A program made the position numbers and the translations under genes. Below are positions 7,295-14,986 of a stretch of 64,000 nucleotides of DNA, piece after piece (position 1 is the stretch's first letter; the number at the start of each line of letters is the position of its first letter). Source of the stretch: Geofilum rhodophaeum (GTDB taxonomy: Bacteria; Bacteroidota; Bacteroidia; Bacteroidales; Marinilabiliaceae); the NCBI RefSeq assembly GCF_002210225.1, contig NZ_MWUJ01000006.1:1-64000 (forward strand), given 5' to 3'. The notes under the pieces are model-generated. The model ran no database searches. It was given only the letters and a program-made list of their open reading frames with translations, and was not told the DNA's origin.

Positions 7295-9274
7295 ATGAAA
7301 AAGTTGACTTGGTTTTATATTCTGGTTTTGTGCCTCTCATGGGGAGGTGCATTCCTCGATACTGTCTGGGCGAATGATGCACAACTTGATTCGCTTCATT
7401 GTTATTATAGTGCCCAAATTCAGGGGGCAGAGTCAAACGATACGCTGTTGATGGATGCTCTATTTGCCTATGGCGAGTCGCTCGACGATATTGGAGAAAC
7501 GGAATTGGCGGTGGAACAATTTGAAGCGTCATGGAACTTGGCGCAAGAAAATGATGATGTTGTAAGGGCTGCTGATGTAGGTAATTATCTGGCAAGTTTG
7601 TATTGGGAGCAGGGCGAATGTGAAAAATCAACTTCTTTTTATTTGGAGGCACTTGCTTTTGCTCATAAGAGCGGCAGGGTAGGGACCATTGCTAAAATTG
7701 GAATGAATTTGGCCTGTAATTACAGTTTAAGCGGTGATTACGAGAATGCGATTACCCATGCTTTAAAGGCGCTTGAGCTTAAGGAATCCAATCGCCATTT
7801 GGAGATGATTTGTTACCACTACATTAATGTTGCCAATATTTTCAGGGAAAGTGGCAACACCGTTAAATGGCGCGAGTATCTTCTCAAGGCCTATGCATTA
7901 AAGGATGTAGAGGGCTGTGCCTCCGCTGTGGATGTGGCAAAGATTTACAACAGTTTGGGGTCTCTGGCGCACGAGCAAAATGATTTAACTGCTGCTTTGG
8001 GATATTTCGATACTTTGCTGATGGTTAGTAGGGAGCATGATTTTCAGCAGGGAATTTCCACAGCCTTTGCCAATATGGCTTCGGTGTATAAGGACCTGGG
8101 GGAGCTGGAGAAAGCCCTGGCCCTGACTGAAGAGGCCGAGGCTTATTTGGGAGATCATACTTACGAGCACATTTACAACAATAATTGGAAAGCATTATTG
8201 CATAAGGAATTGGGTTCCTATACTGAAGCACTCAATTTGGTGGAGGCCAATCTTGCTCGCAAGGATATTGGGGGGTATGCAACAGAGAAACTGAAGGCTA
8301 TAGAGCTGTGCTATGAGTTGAATTATTTGCTGGGGCAGTACCAGGAAGCATTTCGATGGAATGATTCGTTGCGTGTTAACGAAAGTCGTTTCAGAGACGA
8401 ACGTGTGCGGGGAATGGTAGAGGATCTTGAAACCCAATATCAAATGGCTCAGAAGGAAATGCAGATAGAGCTGTTGGAGGCTGAAAATGAAGTGAAAACT
8501 CAAAGAATTAGGATGGGAATGGGGCTGTTGGTACTGTTTAGCGTCCTTGGGGGATTTGGATTCTATACTTATCGCATGAAACAGCAGCAGGCTTTCCTGT
8601 TACAAACTGATTTGCAGCAGAAGTTGTTGAGATCACAGATGAATCCCCATTTCCTGTTTAATGCGCTCAGCAGTATTCAGTGTTTTATGTATCAGAAGGA
8701 TACCGAGTTGGCTGCCGGGTATCTTGGCAACTTTGCTGCTTTAACACGTGGTATCTTAGAACATTCGCGACGAGATTTTATCCCCCTCTGTGCAGAACTA
8801 AAGGTGCTGGAGAATTATCTGGAGTTGGAGGTGATGCGACTGGATGGTAAGGTGGCTTATCAAATAGAGGTGGATGAGCAGCTCGACTGTGATTTACACC
8901 TCATACCTCCTCTGGTTATTCAGCCCTTTGTTGAAAATTGCATTAAGCATGCCTTTACCGGGATCACTTATCAGGGAATTGTATTTGTCCGTCTTCACGA
9001 AGAGAAGAACCATTTGGTGGTCGTGGTGGAAGACAACGGGCTTGGTTTTGCAAAAGCTGGTTTTGCGTCAACAACTGAGCATAAATCTATGTCCATGGCT
9101 ATTTTTAATGAGCGTAGACTTATTTTAGAGAAAAGATTGGGCAGTCCCATAAGTTTTGAGGTCGTGGATCTGTCGGACCGAACTGATGAATCGAGTTCTG
9201 GTTCAAGAGTGATCATACACTTGCCACTGCTTACTAACCAAAACCTTAACCATGAAAAAAATTGTAATTATTGA
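7295..9274 (+). CDS. TPR-containing LytS-type sensor histidine kinase
   Basis: A 659-residue protein. A signal peptide (to about residue 27) is followed by an exported TPR region (about 45-370), a short coiled coil, one membrane helix (about 406-423) and a cytoplasmic His_kinase domain. The phospho-acceptor block is SQMNPHFLFNAL at about residue 447, the N-box PFVENCIKHAF at about 544, and the G-box DNGLGF at about 579. This is the His_kinase/HATPase arrangement of LytS-like kinases that signal to LytTR regulators. The TPR part presumably senses a protein or peptide in the periplasm. The end overlaps the response regulator start by 23 bp, so the two are translationally coupled. Confidence 0.92.
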   Translation: MKKLTWFYILVLCLSWGGAFLDTVWANDAQLDSLHCYYSAQIQGAESNDTLLMDALFAYGESLDDIGETELAVEQFEASWNLAQENDDVVRAADVGNYLASLYWEQGECEKSTSFYLEALAFAHKSGRVGTIAKIGMNLACNYSLSGDYENAITHALKALELKESNRHLEMICYHYINVANIFRESGNTVKWREYLLKAYALKDVEGCASAVDVAKIYNSLGSLAHEQNDLTAALGYFDTLLMVSREHDFQQGISTAFANMASVYKDLGELEKALALTEEAEAYLGDHTYEHIYNNNWKALLHKELGSYTEALNLVEANLARKDIGGYATEKLKAIELCYELNYLLGQYQEAFRWNDSLRVNESRFRDERVRGMVEDLETQYQMAQKEMQIELLEAENEVKTQRIRMGMGLLVLFSVLGGFGFYTYRMKQQQAFLLQTDLQQKLLRSQMNPHFLFNALSSIQCFMYQKDTELAAGYLGNFAALTRGILEHSRRDFIPLCAELKVLENYLELEVMRLDGKVAYQIEVDEQLDCDLHLIPPLVIQPFVENCIKHAFTGITYQGIVFVRLHEEKNHLVVVVEDNGLGFAKAGFASTTEHKSMSMAIFNERRLILEKRLGSPISFEVVDLSDRTDESSSGSRVIIHLPLLTNQNLNHEKNCNY

Positions 9275-10001
9275 AGACGAGCCGCGAACGCGAGAGACCT
9301 ATAAACATTTGTTGGCGCAAAATTTTACCGAGCTCGAAGTAGCCGGGGAAGCTGGAAATGTAAGTTCTGCCGTGGCTTTGATACGCGAAGTGAACCCGGA
9401 TATTGTATTAATGGATATCGAGCTTGAAGATGGCAACAGTTTTCAGCTTTTGCAGCATCTGCGTCCGTATAATTTTAAGATCATTTTTATTACTGCATAC
9501 AATGATTATGCCATTAAAGCCATTAAGTTTAGTGCCTTTGATTACATTATGAAACCGGTCAATGAATTTGAGTTTACGCACGCAGTGGCCAATGCTGTGC
9601 AAGCGCTCAATTGTTGCCCATCTTCTGAATCGCAGGTTGAAAACTTGCTTGATCATTATGAAGGCACACAAAAGAGTGGCAAACTGGTGCTGCGCACTTC
9701 TGAGGCGCTCTATGTGATAAAAATAGATCAGATTTCACATTGCAAGAGCGACAACAGCTATACCACCTTTTTTCTTAGCGATAAAAGAGAAATTCTGGTC
9801 TCTAAGGGAATGACCGAGTATGTTGAAATTTTGGAAGATTACGGCTTTTACCGTCCCCATCAATCTTTCCTTGTCAACATCAATCAAATCAATAAAATTG
9901 ACAAAAGCGATGGTGGCTTTGTAGTAATGGAAAATGGTGCAGAAATACCTATTTCTTCCCGTAGAAAACCCTCCTTTCTTAATATTCTTCAGGGCTTATA
10001 A
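9252..10001 (+). CDS. LytTR-family response regulator
   Basis: A 249-residue protein with an N-terminal receiver domain (IIEDEP acidic pocket at residues 6-11, phospho-acceptor D55 in IVLMDIEL, conserved Thr in FITAYND and Lys in IMKPVNEFE), then a C-terminal LytTR DNA-binding domain at about residues 145-245 with the usual FYRPHQSFLVNINQI core. It is the cognate partner of the kinase that it overlaps. A short inverted repeat, GGCTTATA/TATAAGCC (9993-10010), straddles its stop codon. It probably binds the 21-bp-spaced ATTCAA repeats of this cluster (inference). Confidence 0.94.
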   Translation: MKKIVIIEDEPRTRETYKHLLAQNFTELEVAGEAGNVSSAVALIREVNPDIVLMDIELEDGNSFQLLQHLRPYNFKIIFITAYNDYAIKAIKFSAFDYIMKPVNEFEFTHAVANAVQALNCCPSSESQVENLLDHYEGTQKSGKLVLRTSEALYVIKIDQISHCKSDNSYTTFFLSDKREILVSKGMTEYVEILEDYGFYRPHQSFLVNINQINKIDKSDGGFVVMENGAEIPISSRRKPSFLNILQGL

Positions 10002-10015
10002 GTATAAGCCTGCAA

Positions 10016-10080
10016 ATTCAAGCCGGAATCTCACGGATTCAAGTTCATTTAATTTTCAGCTGGTTAATGGCTTTACCTTG
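10016..10080 (+). promoter_or_regulatory. LytTR-type operator and promoter of the stand-alone LytTR gene
   Basis: ATTCAAG at 10016 and ATTCAAG at 10037 are a perfect direct repeat at 21-bp spacing, two turns of the helix. A -7-like TACCTTG begins at 10074, 37 bp after the second half-site, and no TTTG -33 box lies at the proper distance, as expected for an activator-dependent promoter. A 10-bp inverted repeat (AATTTTCAGC 10051-10060 and GCTGAAAATT 10080-10089) surrounds the -7 region. LytTR regulators are known to bind pairs of about 9-bp direct repeats at this spacing. Confidence 0.6.
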
Positions 10081-10097
10081 CTGAAAATTGAACGGAT

Positions 10098-10430
10098 ATG
10101 AACAAACTTGTCGTAAAAAATGCCGATTATGTGCATTTTGTCTATCTGGCTGATGTCGTTTACCTCCATAAAAGCAAGTCTTCTACACTCTTTGCGTTGA
10201 ACAATCGCCAGGCTCTGGTGGGCGAGGCCGAGTTTTCCTATTACGAGGCGATGCTGACAGGCCATCGCTTTGTAAAGCCATGGCCTGGTTTTTTGGTGAA
10301 TACTGCGCACATTGTTGAGGTGCGTACCAAATGGCCGCGACTACTTATCCTTTCAAATGGAAAACGAATTCCGCTTGCCCCTCATTTAAGGCGCACTGTT
10401 GAAGAGATCATTGAAGGCAGAAATCTCTAG
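10098..10430 (+). CDS. Stand-alone LytTR DNA-binding protein
   Basis: A 110-residue protein that consists of a LytTR domain without a receiver. Visible are the early strand VVYLHKSKSSTLFALNNRQ and the core RFVKPWPGFLVNTAHIVEV, where the family usually has FxRxHRSxLVN, and the C-terminal strand-helix GKRIPLAPHLRRTVEEI. Without a phosphorylation domain it would act constitutively or by competition with the neighbouring response regulator. It has its own operator-like repeat upstream and another directly downstream, which suggests that it is both a target and a regulator of this circuit (inference). Orientation and position place it between the two-component genes and the exported-protein genes. 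Confidence 0.88.
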   Translation: MNKLVVKNADYVHFVYLADVVYLHKSKSSTLFALNNRQALVGEAEFSYYEAMLTGHRFVKPWPGFLVNTAHIVEVRTKWPRLLILSNGKRIPLAPHLRRTVEEIIEGRNL

Positions 10431-10438
10431 CCCTGCGA

Positions 10439-10503
10439 ATTCAAAGTCGTTTCCCTCACATTCAAGTGTTCGTCTAATTGGATTGTTTTCCGCGCTAATT
10501 TTG
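10439..10503 (+). promoter_or_regulatory. LytTR-type operator and promoter of the exported-protein genes
   Basis: ATTCAAA at 10439 and ATTCAAG at 10460 are spaced by 21 bp, matching the site at 10016. A perfect Bacteroidota -7 box, TAATTTTG, lies at 10496-10503, 36 bp after the second half-site; in the sister site the distance is 37 bp. The context is also shared: both sites open with CCTGC, have CTCAC before the second half-site and TAATT further on. No TTTG is present at the -33 position. The ATG of the target gene follows at 10543. Confidence 0.68.
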
Positions 10504-10542
10504 ATCTCGATGAACAAACATATTAACGAAAATCAAAACCTT

Positions 10543-11985
10543 ATGAAAACTTACCTGCTTTTATTATTGCTTCTTTTATGTGTCGGATCACGGGCACAGA
10601 ATGATGAAACTCTTTTTGATCTTGAGAAAAGTTTTTCGGGAAAGTACCCTGCTTTAAACGCAATTGTTGCGCAGATAACCGATGCTCAGGTATTGGAATA
10701 TGGTATAAGCTGGCGCAGTCCGTTAAGTGAAAATGTGACCATCGACAGAACTTACCAATTCTTAAAAACCGGCGACCAGCTGCTGGCCTTCGACACCTAT
10801 TATCAAATGCTGGTTTCGGCGGATTTTCAATCTGCGCTGAGTAAAAAGTTTGTGCTTAAGGACGATAAGGCTGCTTTATTGTTTCAGGATCTGCTTTCGT
10901 TTATCGACGGCCGGGTTACCGAAGGGTATAACTTTAAAGTCGGCAGCGACTGGTATTTTATTCGGAAGGTGTTTTTTGACGATATAGAAGTCTGGAAAGT
11001 CACCGTAGATGCAAAGGGGAAGGTTTTGGACATTGACTATAGTTCTGAAATGGAGGTGAGCCTCCCCGATGTTGCCGATGGTGCTGAATGGAGTGATTTA
11101 AGCAAATATGTGGAGGAAACCGATATTCCGGCTGATCTGCATAGGTCCATGCAAGATTATTTTGAGGAAAAGCTCACCTTTTCGCAAGAAGTGGAGCCTC
11201 TGGCCGAAGACCAATTGCTGCCCCTCTCAGATGCCAAAATATTCCGTGTAAAGTATGCCTTTTCAGAGACTGTGTTTGAGGAAGGATATGGCGAATATGA
11301 GAGTACCAGTATTTTTGAATATCCGGTATTGGCGGCAGGCGATCAATTGCTGTTTTTTGATGCCATGACCGAGCTCTTGAGCTCAGATGCCTTTAGGTCG
11401 ACCATAAAGGACGACTTCTGCTTTTCCGATATTGAAAAAGCCCGACTGTTTGATGCTGTTCTTGACGAATTGGTGGATTATGATCGTCGGCAACGAAGGG
11501 TTTTTCAACAGTATAATTCCTGGTTTTTTGTGCGTGAGTTGAGTTTTGGTGAGCCTGTAGGCTTCAGAGTCGAAGTAGATGAAGTTGGCAAGCCGATGGC
11601 GATTTATTATTCCAATGATTTGGCTGTAACCATTCCGGAAGAAACGTTTGATGAATCGACTGTGGACTGGGGTTTAGTATGGATGGATCCATTGGAAACG
11701 AACCTTACGCTAACTGAAGGAACAACCTTGCCTTTTGCTGTGGCTTTTAATGAGGAGGCCGCGTCAAAAACCGGAGCCTGGCTGATGGTGGCCCAACAAG
11801 GTGAAATGAAAGAAATGTATGCCGGAACAGATCTTTACTCTCCATATTACAGCGAAGTCCCCGGTGAAGCCTTAACGGCCGGGCACCATGTGATTGAGGT
11901 TTATTTGATGCGTCCGGGAAACGATGTGTCAACAGCTTACGGGAAGATCAGTCTGCAAATAGAAGTGCTTGCTGCCGATAAATAG
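10543..11985 (+). CDS. Exported protein with two tandem copies of an unnamed domain
   Basis: A 480-residue protein. The start at 10543 gives a clean Sec leader (MKTYLLLLLLLLCVGSRAQ); the longer frame from 10399 would run through the operator. Two homologous segments are visible. One spans about residues 68-173 (GDQLLAFDTYYQMLVSADF, then SDWYFIRKVFFDDIEVWKV and VLDIDYSSEMEVSLPD). The other spans about 263-368 (GDQLLFFDAMTELLSSDAF, then NSWFFVRELSFGEPVGFRV and MAIYYSNDLAVTIPE). A C-terminal beta domain follows, ending in a segment that looks like an immunoglobulin-like strand pattern (GHHVIEVYLMRPG). I do not recognise the repeated domain. It is the first gene after the operator-like site and likely heads the exported-protein operon. 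Confidence 0.75.
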   Translation: MKTYLLLLLLLLCVGSRAQNDETLFDLEKSFSGKYPALNAIVAQITDAQVLEYGISWRSPLSENVTIDRTYQFLKTGDQLLAFDTYYQMLVSADFQSALSKKFVLKDDKAALLFQDLLSFIDGRVTEGYNFKVGSDWYFIRKVFFDDIEVWKVTVDAKGKVLDIDYSSEMEVSLPDVADGAEWSDLSKYVEETDIPADLHRSMQDYFEEKLTFSQEVEPLAEDQLLPLSDAKIFRVKYAFSETVFEEGYGEYESTSIFEYPVLAAGDQLLFFDAMTELLSSDAFRSTIKDDFCFSDIEKARLFDAVLDELVDYDRRQRRVFQQYNSWFFVRELSFGEPVGFRVEVDEVGKPMAIYYSNDLAVTIPEETFDESTVDWGLVWMDPLETNLTLTEGTTLPFAVAFNEEAASKTGAWLMVAQQGEMKEMYAGTDLYSPYYSEVPGEALTAGHHVIEVYLMRPGNDVSTAYGKISLQIEVLAADK

Positions 11986-12017
11986 AATTCTTTAACCACA
12001 ATTTAAAACATAAGACT

Positions 12018-12446
12018 ATGAAAAGTTTAAGATTGTTATCAATGGGATTGTTGATGTTTATGTTTGTTTTTTCGTCCTGCAGTAAAGACGACGATGCAGA
12101 TAAGGTGAGCTCCGTAAAAGGGGGCGAGGGAACCTGGATTAATCCCTATAAAATTGGGCTTGGAGCTACCAAACATGAGGTTTCAGCTAACTCCACCATT
12201 TATGAGTTTGAGTACGAGCTGGGGGCTTCCTATACGCTTTCTCTGGAATCTTTTACTACCGATTTGGACATGTTTCTGGTTAGGGGCTCCGGCTCAAATA
12301 TGGGGAGCGACTATACCAACAGTACCAATCCGGACTTGGAGGCAGAAGAAATAACCTTTTCGTTTAAGGAGCAGGATATTTTAATTGTGATAAATAATGA
12401 TTTGGTACAAAAAACATCGTTTGTACTTAACATCACAAAAAACTAG
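12018..12446 (+). CDS. Lipoprotein with a PPC-like beta-sandwich
   Basis: A 142-residue lipoprotein: leader MKSLRLLSMGLLMFMFVFSS followed by the lipid Cys and an acidic SKDDDAD stretch that in Bacteroidota often directs surface exposure. The mature part resembles bacterial pre-peptidase C-terminal (PPC) domains: a start at GEGTWINPYKIGLG, a strand YEFEYELGASYTLSLES, then DLDMFLVRGSG and a closing strand (SFVLNITKN). PPC domains are usually appended to secreted enzymes; here the domain stands alone on a lipid anchor. It lies 32 bp after the tandem-repeat protein and 5 bp before the GLUG protein, so it is in the same operon. Confidence 0.65.
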   Translation: MKSLRLLSMGLLMFMFVFSSCSKDDDADKVSSVKGGEGTWINPYKIGLGATKHEVSANSTIYEFEYELGASYTLSLESFTTDLDMFLVRGSGSNMGSDYTNSTNPDLEAEEITFSFKEQDILIVINNDLVQKTSFVLNITKN

Positions 12447-12451
12447 CTGAT

Positions 12452-13606
12452 ATGAAAACTCTTTTTACACTGATGTTTACGGTGGTCTTCGTCTTTACAG
12501 TATCGGCACAGACTGCAGAAGTTCCTTCCGGTGGCCTTGGTCGCATTCCTTACAGCATTGAAAAATGGGAGCACCTGCTTTGGTTGAGTCAGAACCCCGA
12601 TAAATGGGGCAGCAATTTTATTCAAACCGCAGACATAACTTTTCCACGCGATGTGGTGACCTGGGATCGACAAAAGGGAATGATTCCCATTGGAAACACC
12701 AATACTCCCTTTACGGGTAGTTATGATGGCAAGGGCCACAAAGTAACGTTTGTTTTTATCGACAGGGATGTTGATTGTGTAGGCTTTTTTGGAAAGACCG
12801 ATGATGCGTTAATCAAAAATTTGACCGTACAGGGAAGTGTTAGAGGCAGCATGCTTGCCGGTATGTTGTGTGGTTCCTTAAACAATTCCGTGGTGGAAAA
12901 CTGTGCAACGCTTGGCTCGGTGGAGTGTTGGGGCCAAAGAGGAGAGGCAGGTGGCTTTGTTGGAAGAAATTTGAAGGCGTCCCGCATCGAGAATTGTTTC
13001 AGTCGTTGTGATGTTGAAGTGGTTGATTATCAAGAGGGAATTGCGGGTGGCTTTGTGGCCTATAACAACAACTCCAACATTGCTTTTTCCTACTCCACCG
13101 GATTGGTATCTGATGTTTGGCACACTGGAGGCTTTGTGGGTTTGGCAGAGAATTCTGGTGGACTCTTTAGTCGCAACTTTTACGATGCTGCTGCTTCGGG
13201 TCAGAACGATAACGTGGGCGCTATGCCAAAGACAAGTGCCGAAATGCATGACCAGGCGACTTACTTGGGTTGGGACTTTACTGCTGTGTGGCAGATTGAT
13301 CCCACTGAGAATGATGGCTATCCATATTTTGCTCCTTTGACCACTTCGCTGGCAGCTCCTGAGGTGGGTTCTGGTTCAAAATTGTACGGTGTGTATGCAT
13401 TTCCAAACCCCTTTAAGGAGGTGTTGAATTTCCAGGATAACGTTGTTAAAGTATTGGTAATTAATGCTTTGGGGCAAACGGTTGTAAGCATGGAATTGTT
13501 GGGTCAAAAACACTTGAATACGTCGAACCTGGGTAGCGGTATTTATGTGCTTGAGGCTACTTTTTCTGATGGTAGTGTCATAAAGCAGAAGCTGCTGAAG
13601 CAATAG
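12452..13606 (+). CDS. GLUG-repeat protein with type IX secretion sorting domain
   Basis: A 384-residue protein with a Sec leader (ending TVSAQ). The middle (about 85-270) has GLUG-type beta-solenoid repeats, with recurring GGFVG, GGFVA and IENC units, as seen in bacterial surface adhesins and IgA-protease-like proteins. The C-terminal about 75 residues (YAFPNPFKEVLNF, then ALGQTVVSMELLG and SGIYVLEATFSDG) form a Por/type A sorting domain for secretion by the type IX system, so the protein probably ends up on the surface or outside. The start is 5 bp after the lipoprotein stop. A role in adhesion is inferred only from the repeats. Confidence 0.82.
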   Translation: MKTLFTLMFTVVFVFTVSAQTAEVPSGGLGRIPYSIEKWEHLLWLSQNPDKWGSNFIQTADITFPRDVVTWDRQKGMIPIGNTNTPFTGSYDGKGHKVTFVFIDRDVDCVGFFGKTDDALIKNLTVQGSVRGSMLAGMLCGSLNNSVVENCATLGSVECWGQRGEAGGFVGRNLKASRIENCFSRCDVEVVDYQEGIAGGFVAYNNNSNIAFSYSTGLVSDVWHTGGFVGLAENSGGLFSRNFYDAAASGQNDNVGAMPKTSAEMHDQATYLGWDFTAVWQIDPTENDGYPYFAPLTTSLAAPEVGSGSKLYGVYAFPNPFKEVLNFQDNVVKVLVINALGQTVVSMELLGQKHLNTSNLGSGIYVLEATFSDGSVIKQKLLKQ

Positions 13607-13639
13607 TAAAGCATAATAACAATAATAATTTTAGCTGTT

Positions 13640-14281
13640 ATGAAATCATTGGTATTAATGTGCGCCATCTTGCTCCTTACAATGGGGGTAAAGGCACAGG
13701 AAAAGGAGGCCGACATCTATTTGGTAAAATCAGGCTATGTTGAATACGAGCTCAGTGGAAGTATTACGGGAACCCGCACCATTTGGTGGGACAATTATGG
13801 AAGATGGACGAGGGAGGAGGAGAAATCTTTAACCAAAATGAAGGTTTTCGGCTTTACCTCGGAGGAGGAGACCCATACCATTACCGTAACCAAAGACGAC
13901 AGATTCTGGACGGCCAATATGTTGGAGCAAACAGGAATGACTGGCATTGAGTCGGTAGAAGATATTCAGTTGGAGCTGAGTGAAATGGACGAAGAAGACA
14001 AGGAGGAGTTGGGGCGTGAGTTATTTGATGCCCTTGGGGGCAGGGAATTACCGCCCGAAACCTTTTTGGGCCGAAAATGCCAGGTGCTGGAGGTCATGGG
14101 TGCTAAAACCTACATTTATAACAATATCCCTTTAAAGTCATCGGTGGATATTATGGGCATAAAGGCCGATGTTACTGCAAAGGAATTAAGGGAGAACATT
14201 TCTGTTCCAAAATCAAAATTTGAGCCGGTATCGGGCATCGAATACCGAGAAATGCCCGATGAATTTGGGTTTTTTGAATAA
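13640..14281 (+). CDS. Exported protein of unknown function (DUF4412-like)
   Basis: A 213-residue protein with a Sec leader (ending GVKAQ). The pattern resembles small Bacteroidota exported proteins of the DUF4412 kind: an early Y-V-E-Y-E-L-S-G strand, a TRTIWWDNYGRW turn, TITVTKDDRFWTANM, and a conserved FLGRKCQVLEVMGAKTYIY hairpin near residue 150 followed by a short C-terminal tail. The family assignment is tentative and no function is known. It lies 33 bp after the GLUG protein and 31 bp before the barrel protein, on the same strand. Confidence 0.62.
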   Translation: MKSLVLMCAILLLTMGVKAQEKEADIYLVKSGYVEYELSGSITGTRTIWWDNYGRWTREEEKSLTKMKVFGFTSEEETHTITVTKDDRFWTANMLEQTGMTGIESVEDIQLELSEMDEEDKEELGRELFDALGGRELPPETFLGRKCQVLEVMGAKTYIYNNIPLKSSVDIMGIKADVTAKELRENISVPKSKFEPVSGIEYREMPDEFGFFE

Positions 14282-14312
14282 GTCTTTACACTAATCTTTA
14301 AATTATAGCGTT

Positions 14313-14888
14313 ATGAAAAAGTTTGTTACAGTATTGGTGGTGCTGACTGCCTTAATGACTTCGTTGGGTGTTGATGCTCAGGAATCGAAATTGGCCTTAG
14401 GTGGCGGACTGAATTATGGTACTGAGATTGATAACGTGGGTATTTCTTTGTTGGGCTTGTATGTCCTTACCGACCAATGGGAAGCGGCTCCCGGTTTTAC
14501 CCTCTTTCTCGAAAAGGATTATACCAAGTTGTCGTCTCTTGACTTGAATGGTCATTATGTATTCAGCAACAATGGTTCCAATGCTTTTTATGCTGTTGGC
14601 GGATTAAATGTGACCTTCTTTAAGTGGGAAATGGGCGGCAATGCTTATCAGCCAGAGGAGGAGTATTCAGAGTATTCAGATTATGAGGGTTGGGGTGATT
14701 TGTACAGCGATGTGCTTCCGGGCCTGTATGCCGATTTAGATGTGAATGAAACCTATATAGGCTTGAACCTTGGTGCTGGCGCTCGTATCAAGTTCAGTGA
14801 TAATTTTTCGGGTCTTGCTGAGTTGAAATACACTGTTGGGGAGCTCGATTACATGAATTTGGGTGTAGGCGTTTTGTATCACTTCTAA
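14313..14888 (+). CDS. Outer-membrane beta-barrel protein
   Basis: A 191-residue protein with a Sec leader (ending GVDAQ). The mature part has alternating aromatic and polar strands and short turns typical of an eight-stranded OmpA/OmpX-like barrel (KLALGGGLNYGTEID, NAFYAVGGLNVTFFKWEMGG, LNLGAGARIKFSDNFSG) and it ends in an aromatic residue (GVLYHF), the usual signal for outer-membrane insertion. It is the last gene before the terminator at 14910 and the right boundary of the proposed island. It probably serves as the outer-membrane component of the exported-protein operon (inference). Confidence 0.78.
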   Translation: MKKFVTVLVVLTALMTSLGVDAQESKLALGGGLNYGTEIDNVGISLLGLYVLTDQWEAAPGFTLFLEKDYTKLSSLDLNGHYVFSNNGSNAFYAVGGLNVTFFKWEMGGNAYQPEEEYSEYSDYEGWGDLYSDVLPGLYADLDVNETYIGLNLGAGARIKFSDNFSGLAELKYTVGELDYMNLGVGVLYHF

Positions 14889-14909
14889 ATCATTTTTAGG
14901 GTGGGGTTT

Positions 14910-14948
14910 GTCCCGGGAGGAAAGCATTTTCCTTCCGGGACATTTTTC
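14910..14948 (+). terminator. Intrinsic terminator after the barrel gene
   Basis: The stem GTCCCGGGAGG (14910-14920) pairs with CCTTCCGGGAC (14931-14941) with one wobble, followed by ATTTTTCTT. It closes the island operon just before the end of the convergent kdsA gene. Confidence 0.82.
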
Positions 14949-14986
14949 TTAAAACCCATTGATGGTACTGCGGATGGCGCTGAGCT
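14948..14986 (-). repeat. 39-bp direct repeat: 3' end of kdsA (right boundary)
   Basis: This is the authentic kdsA end, identical to 7078-7116. The two copies lie in the same orientation and begin 7870 bp apart, so the segment between them has the layout of an element that integrated at the 3' end of kdsA while leaving the gene intact, or of a rearrangement that copied this end. Confidence 0.9.

Noticed and set aside
9252-9274. Frameshift between histidine kinase and response regulator
   Set aside because: Both proteins are complete; the 23-bp overlap is ordinary translational coupling.
10399-10542. Upstream extension of the 480-residue exported protein
   Set aside because: The extension overlaps the LytTR gene, the operator-like repeat and the -7 box, and would bury the signal peptide.
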